A DNA stretch of 64,000 nucleotides from Amycolatopsis sacchari (GTDB taxonomy: Bacteria > Actinomycetota > Actinomycetes > Mycobacteriales > Pseudonocardiaceae). The translations under genes were made by a program, and so were the position numbers. Positions 9,183-33,283 of this stretch are shown here, one piece after another. Under the pieces are notes generated by a model, which saw only the letters and a program-made list of their open reading frames with translations, ran no database searches and was not told where the DNA came from. The stretch's first letter is position 1; each line of letters begins with the position of its first letter. The stretch covers positions 248,001 to 312,000 of the forward strand of contig NZ_FORP01000003.1 in NCBI RefSeq assembly GCF_900114035.1, written 5' to 3'.

Positions 9183-10181
9183 ATGTCCCGTAAGAGAATC
9201 CTCGGCGCCCTGCTGCTCGCGGGCGCCGTCTCCTTCGGCCTGGTCGCGTGCGGCGACGTGCAGGACTCGTCGTCCTCGGCGCCGTCGTCCTCGGCCGCGA
9301 CGGATGCCGCCGCGTTCCCCGTGACGATCACGCACAAGTTCGGCTCGACGACGATCGAGAAAGCGCCTTCGCGGGTGGTCGTGGTCGGGACGTCGAGTGA
9401 CGACCTGGACGCGGCGCTGGCGCTGGGCGTGACGCCGGTCGCGTTCTTCAACAAGTCCGGCACGTCCGGCGTGCCCGCCTACCTGGAGGGCAAGCTCGAT
9501 CCGGCGAAGACGAAGATCGTCGACGCGACCAACGGCGTCAACGCCGAGGAGGTCGGGGCGCTCACGCCGGACCTGATCCTGGCCACCGCCGACTACGGCC
9601 TCGACCAGGAGTACCCGAACCTGTCGAAGATCGCGCCGACCGTCGGCTACGCGACCGAGTGGGGCGCGCAGTCGTGGCAGGAACACGTGCAGGTGACGGC
9701 GAAGGCGCTGGGCAAGTCCAGCCAGGCACAGCAGGTCATCGACACCACGCAGGCCGCCATCGACAAGGTGAAGGCGGACTACCCGAAGGCGGCGGGCAAG
9801 ACGTTCACCGCCTCCGTCGGCAACACCGCGGGCAAGATCTTCACGCTGGTGTCGCAAAAGGACTTCGCGGTGCAGCTGATCCAGTCGCTGGGCCTGAAGC
9901 TGTCGCCGAACGTGGCGAACCTGGGCCAGAACGACTCCGGCAGCCCGACCGGTTCGCTGTCGCCCGAGCAGTACGACAAGCTCGCGGCCGACCTCGTGGT
10001 CATCGCGTTCACCTCGCCCGACCTGCAGCAGGCATTCGAGAGCAACCAGCTCGTGGCGAACGTGAAGTCGGGCAACTACCTGGTGGTCGACATGGCGACC
10101 ATCTCGGCCCTGCGCTACCCGACGGTCTACGACATCCCGTGGGTGCTGGACAAGCTCAAGCCCGGCCTCGCGAAGCTCTGA
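9183..10181 (+). CDS. Ferric-siderophore-binding lipoprotein
   Basis: A predicted 332-residue lipoprotein of the FepB/FecB periplasmic-binding family. The signal sequence ends in lipobox LVAC with Cys23 as the lipid anchor, followed by a Ser/Ala-rich linker. The body has the typical two-lobed pattern: PSRVVVVGTSSDDLDAALAL near the start, a central long helix and a C-terminal lobe. It should capture the ferric siderophore outside the membrane and pass it to the FecCD permeases at 36113-38073. An iron box lies upstream and a strong terminator follows 7 bp after the stop. The ribosome site GGAAAGG precedes the ATG. It is separated from its permeases by the whole NRPS block. Confidence 0.93.
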   Translation: MSRKRILGALLLAGAVSFGLVACGDVQDSSSSAPSSSAATDAAAFPVTITHKFGSTTIEKAPSRVVVVGTSSDDLDAALALGVTPVAFFNKSGTSGVPAYLEGKLDPAKTKIVDATNGVNAEEVGALTPDLILATADYGLDQEYPNLSKIAPTVGYATEWGAQSWQEHVQVTAKALGKSSQAQQVIDTTQAAIDKVKADYPKAAGKTFTASVGNTAGKIFTLVSQKDFAVQLIQSLGLKLSPNVANLGQNDSGSPTGSLSPEQYDKLAADLVVIAFTSPDLQQAFESNQLVANVKSGNYLVVDMATISALRYPTVYDIPWVLDKLKPGLAKL

Positions 10182-10187
10182 CCGCTG

Positions 10188-10220
10188 AACGGCCCCCTTC
10201 CCACGCGGAAGGGGGCCGTT
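10188..10220 (+). terminator. Terminator after the siderophore-binding gene
   Basis: A perfect 14-bp stem, AACGGCCCCCTTCC (10188-10201) with GGAAGGGGGCCGTT (10207-10220), around a 5-nt loop. It closes the lipoprotein gene. Its core stem GGCCCCCTTCC is identical to that of the NRPS terminator at 10694-10720. Confidence 0.9.
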
Positions 10221-10226
10221 CTCGCC

Positions 10227-10270
10227 TCAGGACAGTTCGCTCTCCAGGTCCAGATCGGTCAGTGCGCGTT
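10227..10270 (-). pseudogene. Vestigial NRPS C-terminal tail
   Basis: The minus strand reads ALTDLDLESELS followed by a stop at 10227-10229. The living NRPS at 10731 ends with ALSEEDLEGELS and a stop. Both tails are followed, in the same orientation and at nearly the same distance, by a hairpin with an identical core stem. No upstream coding sequence of the missing protein remains. Positions 10271-10567 hold nothing I can interpret. Inference: this is the leftover of a duplicated or lost NRPS 3' end. Confidence 0.6.
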
Positions 10271-10567
10271 TGGGGCCACGCACCGGTCTTAACAGATGCG
10301 GAAAACCTCAGTCCGGCTGGGCGCTTCGCCGACAGGGTGCTGAATTTGGGCTGTGGCGGGTCAGCGCACGATGCTGTGCCAGACGAACCGCTCCGGCGGA
10401 CGACCCCGGGCCAATGCTGAACGGCTTCCCAGTCCGCGCCTTGCACGAGGCGGTGCATTACACCTCGGGAGCGACGGGAGCACCTGTCATCGCCGCCACC
10501 GACACACGTTCTTCGCTCTCGCGCCTGGACCGCTGTGCCGCGCGGCTCCATGCCAGGCACCCCTCCA

Positions 10568-10669
10568 CTAAGCGATCCCGAGCTGCTCCCGCACCAGCGG
10601 GTGCTCCACGACCGGCATCGGATCGTGGCTTTCGGCGGCGGAGAGCCAGCCACCCTTCGCGGCCCTCAC
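10568..10669 (-). pseudogene. Short orphan coding fragment
   Basis: A 33-codon GTG-initiated frame ends at TAG 10568-10570 and contains WLSAAESHDPMPVVEH. Codon choice looks partly coding-like, but there is no Shine-Dalgarno site. It begins 25 bp past the NRPS terminator on the same strand. I do not recognise the family; it may be the tail of a deleted gene. Confidence 0.3.
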
Positions 10670-10693
10670 GAGGAAACTTCTCGAGGAAGTTGC

Positions 10694-10720
10694 GGCCCCC
10701 TTCCGCCCCGGAAGGGGGCC
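10694..10720 (-). terminator. Terminator of the NRPS operon
   Basis: A perfect 11-bp stem, GGCCCCCTTCC (10694-10704) with GGAAGGGGGCC (10710-10720), and a 5-nt loop. It starts 10 bp beyond the stop of the last NRPS gene and closes the minus-strand operon beginning at mbtH. Confidence 0.9.
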
Positions 10721-10730
10721 CTACTCGCCT

Positions 10731-13700
10731 TCAGGACAGTTCGCCCTCCAGGTCCTCTTCGGAGAGTGCGTCTACCTCCAGGTAGATCTCCGCTACCTGC
10801 TCCAGCCTGCCCGGCGTGGTCTCGTCGGCGAGGAGGCGGGCTGCCATCGCGCCGACGGTGAGGGTTGCGAACAGCGTGCGGACCGTTACCTCCGTGGTGT
10901 CGAGCGCTTCCCGCAGGCGGCCAACGATCATCGTTGCCAGCACCGAATCCCCGCCGAGTGCGAAGAACGGGTCCTCCAGGCCGACGCGCTCGACCTCCAG
11001 CACCTCCGCCCACACCTTCGCGATCACCTGCTCCAGCGGCGTCTTCGGCGCCACGTAGGAGTCCGCGCCCGTGGCCCAGTGCGTCGCGACCGCGCGGCGG
11101 TCCACCTTCCCGTTCGCGGTCAACGGCATCTCGTCGAGAACCACCACGCGCGCCGGGAGCATGTGCGGCGGCAGCAGGTCCCGCACGAACTCACGCACCT
11201 CCTCGGGCGTGACCTTCCCGGCGACGGCGGCGACGAGCTGGTTGCCCGCCACCCCGGCCACCCCGCGCCGCACCTCCGGGTGTTCGGCCAGCGCGGCCTC
11301 GACCTCGCCGAGTTCGATCCGCACCCCCCGCACCTTGACCTGGTGGTCACGGCGCCCCAGGAATTCCAGCGTGCCGTCCGGCCAGTACCGCGCCAGGTCA
11401 CCCGTGCGGTACCAGCGGCGACCCTCGTACTCGACGAACCGGTCGGCGGTGCGCTCCGGATCGGCGCGGTAGCCGCGGGCCACGCCATCACCGCCGATCC
11501 ACAGTTCGCCGCCCACCCAGTCCGGGCAGTCGCGGCCGCGGGCGTCCACCACGCGGCAGGCCACGTTACGCAGCGGCGTGCCGTACGGCACCGAACGCCA
11601 GTGCCCCGGGACGCCGTGCACCTCGCAGACCGTCGAGTGGATCGCCGTCTCGGTCGTGCCGCCCAGTCCGGCGAAGCGGCAACGCGGCGCGTGCGCGGCG
11701 ACGCGACCGGGCAGGTCCGTGCCCACCCAGTCCCCGCCGAGCAGCACTGTACGCAGGCCGGTCAGCTCCCCTGGACGCGCCGAGACGAGCAGCATGTCCA
11801 GCAACGCGGGCACGCAGTTGACGAGCGTGACCCCCTTCGCCGCGACCAGTTCCGCCCACGCCCGCGCGTCCCGCCGGTCGCCCTCCTCGACGAGCACCAC
11901 CGCACCACCCGCGCCCAGCAGGCCGAAGATGTCGTACACCGACAGGTCGAAGTCCAAAGCGGACACCGCGAGGCAGCGGTCCGACGGGCCGATGCCGAAA
12001 CGCTCGTTGAGGTCGTCGATCGTGTTCATCGCCGCGCGGTGCGGCACCTCGACGCCCTTCGGCTCGCCGGTCGAGCCGGAGGTGAACAGCACGTAGGCGA
12101 TCGACTCCTCGTCCACGCGCACGGGCTCGGCCAGTGGCTCGGCGTCCACTTCAGCGCTGGTGATCGTGTGTGTGATGCCCGCGATGCGGCGGATGCGCTC
12201 GGCCCGCGCCGCCGGCTGGTCGACGCCGATGGGCACGTAGGTGCCGCCCGCGGCGAGCACCCCGAGCACGGCCGCGATCTGGTCGGGCCCCTTCGGCAGG
12301 CTCACGCCGACGACGTCGTGCGGTTCCAGTGTCGCCGCGATGCGCAGGGCGCGGTCCGCCAGCTCCCCGTACGTCAGTTCGCCGGTGGACCACAGCAGCG
12401 CGGGCGCGTCCGGCTGCCGCCGCGCCCGCTCGAAGAAGCCGTCGTGCAGGAGCTTGCCGCTGCGCGGACCCGCCGTGTCGTTGACCTTCGCGCGGATCTT
12501 CGCCTGGCTCGCCGGCAGCAGGCCGCCGACCGGCTGGTCCCACACGTCGTCGTCCTGCCCGAGGCGGGTGATCAGGCGGTGGAAGGCCGCGAACATCTCG
12601 TCGATCATGCCCGCCGGGAAAGCGTTTTCCCGCACGTCCCAGTTGATCAGCAGACCCTCGTTGACCTCGGTGACCTGCGCGTCGAGCAGCACCTGCGGGC
12701 CCTGCGAGATGATCCACACGGCCTCGCCGAAGCAGCGCCGGACCTCGGCGTCGAACAGCTCTCCGAGGTTGAGCGCGCTGGTGAACACCACGGGCGCGAG
12801 CACCTGCTCACCCTGGTGTCGCGACAGGTCCCGCAGCACCTCGACGCCCGAGTACGCGGCGTGCGCGGCGTCGGCGTGCATCCGTTCCTGCAGCCGCCGC
12901 GCATGGTCCACAAAGGACGCTTCTTCGGTGAAGTCGACCTCCAGCAGCACGGAACTGGTGAAGTCGCCGACCAGCCGGTCCACCTCGGGGTGCAGGCTCT
13001 CGCGGTCGAACATCGGCAGGTTGAGCAGGAACCGCGGCTGCGCGCTCCACGCCGCGAGCGCTTCGGCGAACGCGGTCGCGACGACCATCGCCGGGGTCAG
13101 TCCGTGCTCGTGGGCGCGGGCGCCGAGGCGTTTGCGGTCCTCGGGCGCGAGCCAGTGGTGCCGCCGGGTGACGCGGGTGGCGTCGCCGCGCTCGCCTTCC
13201 GGCACCAGCGGCAGGTCCGGCGCACTGGGCAGCTCGGGAATCCGTTGCTGCCACCACTCGCGGGCACGCTCGCGGTAGGCCTTGCGGCTCAGCTCGTGTT
13301 CGGCCAGGTAACGCGGGTAGCTGTAACCGATCGGCTCGAACTCGGGGTTTTCGTAGAAGCGGGCGAGGTCGGCGAGCAGGATGCGGTAGCTCAGCGCGTC
13401 GGCGGCGAGCATGTCCACGTCCACGTGCAGCCGGGTGCGGCCGCCGGGCAGGCGGCTGAGCTGGATGGAGAACACCTCGCCGTCGGCGACGTCGAGCCGG
13501 GCGTGCGAGGACCGGTCGCGGATGCGCTCCAGCTCCTGCTCGTCCTCGATGTCGTGCACGACGAGCGCGGGCTGCGCACGCTCGGGCAGGATCTGCTGGC
13601 GGCCGTCGTCCGTGAACTTCGCGCGCAGCATGCCGTGCCGCCGCACGAGCGCCCGCACGGCCCGCTCCAGCCGCTCCGGCTCCACGCCCTCGCCGTCGAA

Positions 13701-14068
13701 CTCGACGTACAGGTGCGCGGCGACCGAACCGAGCGTGGTCTCCTCGTCGCGGCCGATCCAGTACGCGTGCTGCATGAGCGCGAGCGGGAACGGCTCGGAC
13801 TCGTCGACCTCGACGCTCACCGCGGGCTCGGGCGCGACCCCGGCGGCCTCGGCCAGCACCTGGCGCCAGCCCGCGAGCGTGGGTTGCTTCGCCAGCTGCG
13901 CGAAGCCGACCTTGATGCCGCGCCGCCGCCACTTGTTCGCGACCTGCATGAGCTGGATCGAGTCCAGTCCCCACTCGATGAGACTGTCGTTTTCGGACAG
14001 TTCCGCCGCCTCGGGGCCCAGCAGGTCGGTGACCTCCCGCAGCAGCTCCCCCGCCGTCGGTTGCTGAC

Positions 14069-14072
<4 letters not shown>
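10731..14072 (-). CDS. NRPS: ArCP-Cy-A-PCP, salicyl-heterocycle loading
   Basis: A predicted 1113-residue NRPS that should start the assembly line. An aryl carrier protein (1-75, Ser38 in WGLDSIQL) accepts salicylate from the aryl-AMP ligase. A cyclization domain (about 92-500) has the diagnostic DxxxxDxxS motif (Asp220, Asp225, Ser228) in place of HHxxxDG. An adenylation domain (about 530-985) follows, with core LFTSGSTGEPKG and A4 region FDLSVYDIFG; its pocket residues read roughly D-L-Y-N-L-G-G-I-H, which points to Cys, Ser or Thr but is not decisive. A PCP (Ser1043 in GGDS) ends the protein. No thioesterase follows. The GTG at 14072 overlaps the upstream stop as GTGA. Product inference: 2-hydroxyphenyl-oxazoline or -thiazoline bound to the PCP. 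It is the last gene of the operon yet acts first. Confidence 0.92.
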
Positions 14073-21092
<7,020 letters not shown>

Positions 21093-21100
<8 letters not shown>

Positions 21101-24100
21101 CGGCGATCTCCTTCAGCGCGGCGAACCACTCACGCGACAGGTCGTGGATGCGGTCTTCGGGGAAGATGCCGCTCGCCCACTGCCAGTCGGCCTCCAGCAC
21201 CGACCCGCGGACGAGGGCGTTGAGCACCAGGCAGTACGGCGCGGGCATGGCGTCATCCACGCCACCGCCCATCGCACCGACCTCGAGCGCGCCGGACCAC
21301 GGCTGCCCTTCGGTCTCGCCGACCGTGAGCCTGCCGAGGTAGTTGAACTCCACCTGCGGTTCCGGCAGCCGCGCCAGCTCGGGGGCGGTGTCGGGGTTGA
21401 GGTACCGCAGCAGGCCGTAGCCGAGGCCGCCGTCGGGCAGCGCGAGCTGCTGGGCGACCTTGCGCACGTCGGTGGGGTCGATGCGGACCGGGTGCACGTC
21501 GGTGAACCAGCCGACGGTGCCGGACAGGTCCGCGCCGGGCACGACCTGTTCCTCGCGGCCGTGCCCTTCCAGCGCGATGAGCACGGAACCGTCCTCCCCG
21601 CGCCAGCGCGCGATGGCGCGGGCGAACGCGGTGAGGAGCACGTCGTTGACCGTCACGCCGAGGCGTTCCGGCACGGTCGTGAGCAGCGCGTTCGTCAGAT
21701 CCGCGTCGAGGAACGTGCGGGTCGCGCGCATCGTGGCGCGGGTGTCTCGAGCGGGGTCCAGGCATCGCGTGCCGAGCACGGGGTCAGGACCGGACAGGAT
21801 GTCCCGCCACAGGTCCAGCTCCGGTGCCTTCGCCCGCGCAACCTCGGGAAGCGCTTTCGCCCACTCGCGGAACGACGTGCCGACCGGCGGCAGCTCGCGA
21901 CCCGCCCACAGGTCGGCCAGCTCGGGCACCAGCACACCCCACGACGCCCCGTCGACGACCAGGTGGTGCAGCAGGATCAGGAGCCGCCCGTCGCCGCCGG
22001 GCCGGTCGAACCACACGAACCGCGCCATCCGGCCCTGAGCCGGGGACAGCTCGCGCAGCTCCTCCTCCAGCACCTCGGGCAGCTGCGCGGCCACGTCGGT
22101 CAGCTCGACGCGCCGCAGCGCCGGTTCGGCGCCACGGGGGTGTACGACGAACCCACTGTCGAAAGTGGACCGGAGCACGTCGTGCCGGTCGAGCAGGGTC
22201 CGCAGCATGCGGGTGAGCCGGTCGAGATCCAGCCCAGCCGGGGTACACAGGAGCCGGGCCTGGCTGAGCCGGTCGTACGGCGCGTTGCGGGTGAGCCAGT
22301 GCAGCATGGGGGTCAACGGGACCTCGCCGATGCCGGCGTCCGGATCCGCCGTGGCCTTCGCCTTGCCTGCGACGAGTGCGAGTTCGGCGACCGTCCGGCG
22401 CTCGAAGACGTCGCGAGGGCTGAAGCCGAACCCGGCCGCGCGGGCCTTGCTGACCAGCCGCATCGAGACGATGCTGTCGCCGCCGAGCGCGAAGAAACTG
22501 TCGTCCGCGCCGACGTGCCGGACACCGAGGACCTCGGCGAACAGCTCGGCGAGCTTGGCTTCGGTCTCGGTGCGCGGGGCGCGTGTGGTGCCCTCGTAGT
22601 CCGGCGCGGGAAGCGCTTTCACGTCGAGCTTGTCGTTGCGGGTCAACGGGAAGCTGTCCACGGCCACGACCGCCGCGGGCACCATGTAGTCGGGCAGGCT
22701 CGCCGCGACGCGCTCCCGCAGCCCTTCGACACCGCCTTCACGCAGCACGACGTATGCCACCAGCCGCCGCACGCCCGGCGTGTCCTCGCGGGGCACCACG
22801 ACCACCCGCTCGACGCGTTCCTCCCGCGCGAGCACGGCTTCGATCTCACCTGGCTCGATGCGGTAGCCCCGGATCTTCACCTGGTCGTCGACGCGCCCGA
22901 GCGCCTCGATGCGGCCGTCCGCAGTCCAGCGCGCGACGTCCCCAGTGCGGTACATCCGGCCGGGCTCAAACGGGTTCGCTACGAACCGCTCGGCCGTCGT
23001 ACCGGGGCGGCCGAGGTAGCCGCGCGCCAGCCCGGCACCGGCCAGGTACAGCTCACCCTCCACGCCGACCGGGCACGGCCGCAGCCGCCGGTCGAGGATG
23101 TACGCCCGCGCGTTGCCGACCGGGGAGCCGATCGAAGGTGACTCGCTGTCGGCGAAGTCCGCTGCAGCGGAGTCCACAGTGCACTCGGTGGGTCCGTAGA
23201 GGTTGTAAACCGCCAGATCGTCCTCCGCGCGCAGCATCCGCCACAGCTCCCCCGGCACGGCTTCCCCACCGAGGCCGAGGACCTTCAGCGAGCCGCGCCA
23301 CGGCTCGGTCGCGACCTGCGCGAACAGTGAAGGCGACAGTTCGACGAACTCGATCGCGTGTTCGGCGAGGAACTCCCTCAGCCGGTCGGCGTCCCGCCGG
23401 ACGTCCGGCGGGACGAGGTGCAGCTCGTGCCCGGCGAACAACCACAGCATCGGCTGCCACGACGCGTCGAACGCCATCGGCCACGCGTGCGCCACCCGCA
23501 ACGGCCGCCCCACACGCTCACGCGCCGGGTCGAACAGCTGGTCCCGGTGGCTGCAGAGCAGGTTGACGATCGAGGCGTGGGGCACAACGACGGCCTTCGG
23601 CGTGCCCGTCGAGCCGGAGGTGTAGATGACGTACGCCGGATGCTCGGGAAGCGCTTTCTGCGGCAGGTCGTCCGCCTCGCCCTCGGGCACTTCGGTCAGC
23701 ACGGCCACCGGCTGGGCGTCGGCGAGCATGAGGTCGATCCGCTCGGCAGGCCACTCCGGGTCCAGCGGCAGGTAGGCCGCGCCCGCCTTGAACACCGCCA
23801 GCAACGCGATGATCATGTCCGCGCTCGCGGACAGCTTGAGCGCGACGATCCGCTCCGGCCCGGCACCCTGCCCGACGAGCAGGCGTGCCACGTGGTTGGC
23901 GCGGCGGTTCAGCTCGGCGAAGGTCAGCCGCCGCTGCCCGTCCACGACGGCGAGCGCGTCCGGCGTCCGGCGGGCCTGCTCCTCGAACAGCTCGGACATC
24001 GTCTTCGCGGGCACGTCGAGGCGCTTGCCGGTGCCGAACTCCGCGAGCTGCCGGTACTCCTCGGGGAACAGGAGCTCGACCGGCCGTCCCTCGGCGAAGG

Positions 24101-25276
24101 ACTCGGCGGCACGCGTGAAGTACCGCGTGATGGCCTCGATCCGCTCACGGTCGAACACCTCCGACCGGTACTCGAAGGTGACGGAAAGCGCTTCCTCCGC
24201 CGCGACCGCGAGCGTCAGCGGGTAGTGCGTGGCGTCGTCGACTTCGACCTGGCTGATCCGGATCCCGGCCTGCCGCTCGCTTTCACCAACCGCGCCTGAG
24301 TCGATCGGGTAGTTCTCGAACACGACGAGCGTGTCGAACAAGTCCCCGCCGCCGGCGGCGCGCTGGATCTCGGTGAGCCCGAGGTACTGGTGCTCCATCA
24401 GGCTCGACTGCTGGGCCTGCAGCTCGGCGGGCGAGGCGTCCGCCCGCACCCGGACGGGCACGGTGTTGATGAACAGCCCGATCATCGAGTCCACTCCGGA
24501 CAGTTCGGGTGGACGACCGGAGACCGTCGCGCCGAACACCACGTCGTCGCGGCCGGTCAGCCGCGCGAGCACCTGCCCCCACAACGACTGCACGACGGTG
24601 TTGACTGTCAGCCCCTCTTCGCGGGCGCGGGCGTAGAGCCGTTCGGCCGGAAGGTCGACGCGAATCTTGCCCGGCCGGGTCGGCACGCGGGAAGCGTCGG
24701 GCGCGAGCAGCGTGGGTTCGACGTCGTCGAGCACGCGCAGCCACGCTTCGGTGGACGCCTGAACGTCCCTTGTGGACAGCCATGACAGGTAGTCGCGGTA
24801 GGGCCGCGGCCGGGGCGGCTCGGTTCCGCCGTAGAGCGCCAGCAGCTCGCTGACCAGCAGCGGAAGCGACCAGCCGTCGAGCAGGAGGTGGTGGTTCGTC
24901 AGCACGAGCCGGTGGTCGGTGTCGCTCATCCGCACCAGGGTCATCCGCAGCAGCGGCGGTTCGTCGAGGGTGAACCGCGCGGCGCGGTCGCGGGCGAGCA
25001 CGCCTTCGAGGTCGCCGTCGACCTCGGTCCAGGGCAGCTCCACCTCGTCGAGGACCACCTGCACCGGCTCGTCGACGTCCTCGTGCACGAACGCCGCCCG
25101 CAGGTTCGCGTGCCGGGCGAGCAGCCGTTGCGCCGCCGCGTGTAAGCGCTTGCTGTCCAGTTCTCCTTGCAGGCCCAGCACGAACTGCACGGTGTAGACG
25201 TCGTCGGATCCCGTGTCGTACAACGCGTGGAACAGCATTCCCTGCTGGAGCGGGGAAAGCGGCAGGATGTCCTCGA

Positions 25277-25280
<4 letters not shown>
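21093..25280 (-). CDS. NRPS: C-A(unassigned)-PCP-E
   Basis: A predicted 1395-residue single-module NRPS. The condensation domain opens with ILPLSPLQQGMLFHAL and carries HHLLLDG (130-136); this opening is typical of domains that accept a D-configured donor (DCL). The adenylation domain (about 425-895) has TSGSTGTPKA. Its pocket reads roughly D-A-Q-E-G-G-L-V-D from FDASWQ, VELSPS, GLGGEA and LYGPTECTVD. I know no exact match; the acidic Glu at the fourth position would suit a basic side chain such as Orn or N-hydroxy-Orn, which is inference. PCP Ser936 is in GGDS. The E domain has HHLVVDG (1105-1111) and EGHGRE. There is no thioesterase. The GTG at 25280 overlaps the upstream stop as GTGA. Confidence 0.92.
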
Positions 25281-32209
<6,929 letters not shown>

Positions 32210-32211
32210 GC

Positions 32212-32427
32212 TCAGGACTCGGATTCCATCGCGCGGACCAGGCTGCGCGGCCGCATGTCGGTCCAGTTCGCCTCGATGTGGTCGAGGCACGCCTGCCGCG
32301 TGTCCTCGCCGAACACGATCCGCCAGCCGGAGGGCACCTCGGCGAACGTGGGCCACAGCGAGTACTGGCCCTCGTCGTTGACCAGCGCGTAGAAACGGCC
32401 GCTGTCGTCGTCGAAGGGGTTCGTCAC
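32212..32427 (-). CDS. MbtH-family NRPS chaperone
   Basis: A predicted 71-residue MbtH protein with the family signature: N-P-F-D-D near the start, N-x-E-x-Q-x-S-L-W-P ([10 protein letters not shown]) and the P-x-G-W motif. MbtH proteins bind adenylation domains and are often needed for their folding and activity. The GTG at 32427 follows GGGAGG. It is the first gene of the NRPS operon, directly downstream of an iron box. Confidence 0.97.
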   Translation of the reverse strand: MTNPFDDDSGRFYALVNDEGQYSLWPTFAEVPSGWRIVFGEDTRQACLDHIEANWTDMRPRSLVRAMESES

Positions 32428-32449
32428 GTAAGCCTCCCTGATCGGCGAA

Positions 32450-32468
32450 TAAGCTGAGGCTTACCTTA
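32450..32468. promoter_or_regulatory. Iron box upstream of mbtH-NRPS operon
   Basis: TAAGCTGAGGCTTACCTTA matches the DtxR/IdeR consensus at 14 of 19 positions. A weaker overlapping copy and a palindrome CTTACCTTAGTAAGGTGAG follow to about 32480. It lies 23 bp upstream of the mbtH start and predicts iron repression of the whole NRPS operon. Confidence 0.75.
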
Positions 32469-32479
32469 GTAAGGTGAGA

Positions 32480-33283
32480 CTAAGGGTGTCCAGCCGCGAA
32501 AAAGGTGACGAGCGCGGCGTTGACCTCGTCCGGCCGCTCCAGGTAGCCGTAGTGCCCGCAGTCCGCGATCTCCAGGTACCGGGCGGACGGGATCGCGTCG
32601 GCGACCTCGCGCGCCAGGTACGCCGGCAGCCGCACGTCGTCGGCGAAACCGATGACCAGGCACGGAACTTCGATCGCCCGGTACGCCGGTAAGCGGTTTC
32701 CGGCGATGTCCAGGTGCAGCTGCGCCCGCAGGCCCGGGGTCCAGATCGTCGGCGACATCGTGAACAGGTCCAGCCAGTCCTGCACGGCCTTGTCGTCATT
32801 GAGCGTGCGGGGCGACAGGTTCTCCATCGCCCGCACGACCGCCTCGTACCGCGCGGGCAGCCGCACGTCGCTCTCCCGCAGCTCCAGCTCGGCGTCGTGC
32901 ATCGCCCGCCGCATCACGTCGGACCGCCCGCGCGTGGCCATCAGCACCGCCTGCGTGACCAGGTCCGGCCGCGCGAGCGCCAGTTCCGTGACCACCTGCG
33001 CACCCATCGACGTGCCGGCGAAGCGGCACGGCCCCAGCCCGAGGTGCTCGACGAGCGCGGCCGTGTCGGCCACCAGGTCGTCGATCGTGAACCCGGTTTC
33101 GTCGCCCGCGACACCCCGGTTGTCGAAGGTGATCACCCGGTAGCCGGCGTTGACGAGCGCGGGCACCTGGTGCAGGTGCCAGACCCGGCCCGTGGCGGCG
33201 GTCCCCATCACGAGCACGACCGGTTCGCCGGAACCGGTGTCCTGGTAAGGGATCTCTACGCCGTTGACGGCAGCGACGGGCAT
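32480..33283 (-). CDS. Alpha/beta hydrolase, possible siderophore hydrolase or release enzyme
   Basis: A predicted 267-residue alpha/beta hydrolase with a complete triad: nucleophile Ser92 in GTSMG, an acid in GFADD and His in DCGHYG. An oxyanion region (LVMGTAA) is also present. The start at ATG 33283 is inside the exporter gene, overlapping it by 28 bp, so the two are co-transcribed and probably coupled. It lies 52 bp upstream of mbtH. Because no NRPS in the cluster ends in a thioesterase, it could release the chain or edit stalled intermediates; it could equally hydrolyse ferric siderophore after uptake. The sequence alone does not decide. Confidence 0.85.
   Translation of the reverse strand: MPVAAVNGVEIPYQDTGSGEPVVLVMGTAATGRVWHLHQVPALVNAGYRVITFDNRGVAGDETGFTIDDLVADTAALVEHLGLGPCRFAGTSMGAQVVTELALARPDLVTQAVLMATRGRSDVMRRAMHDAELELRESDVRLPARYEAVVRAMENLSPRTLNDDKAVQDWLDLFTMSPTIWTPGLRAQLHLDIAGNRLPAYRAIEVPCLVIGFADDVRLPAYLAREVADAIPSARYLEIADCGHYGYLERPDEVNAALVTFFAAGHP

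Noticed and set aside
32210..32356. Upstream extension of the first NRPS to 32356
   Set aside because: The added 49 codons overlap mbtH in another frame and do not resemble a condensation domain; GTG 32209 gives a normal N-terminus.
32480..33283. Alpha/beta hydrolase as a definite type II thioesterase
   Set aside because: The triad is intact but sequence features do not separate it from other hydrolases, so I kept the call general.
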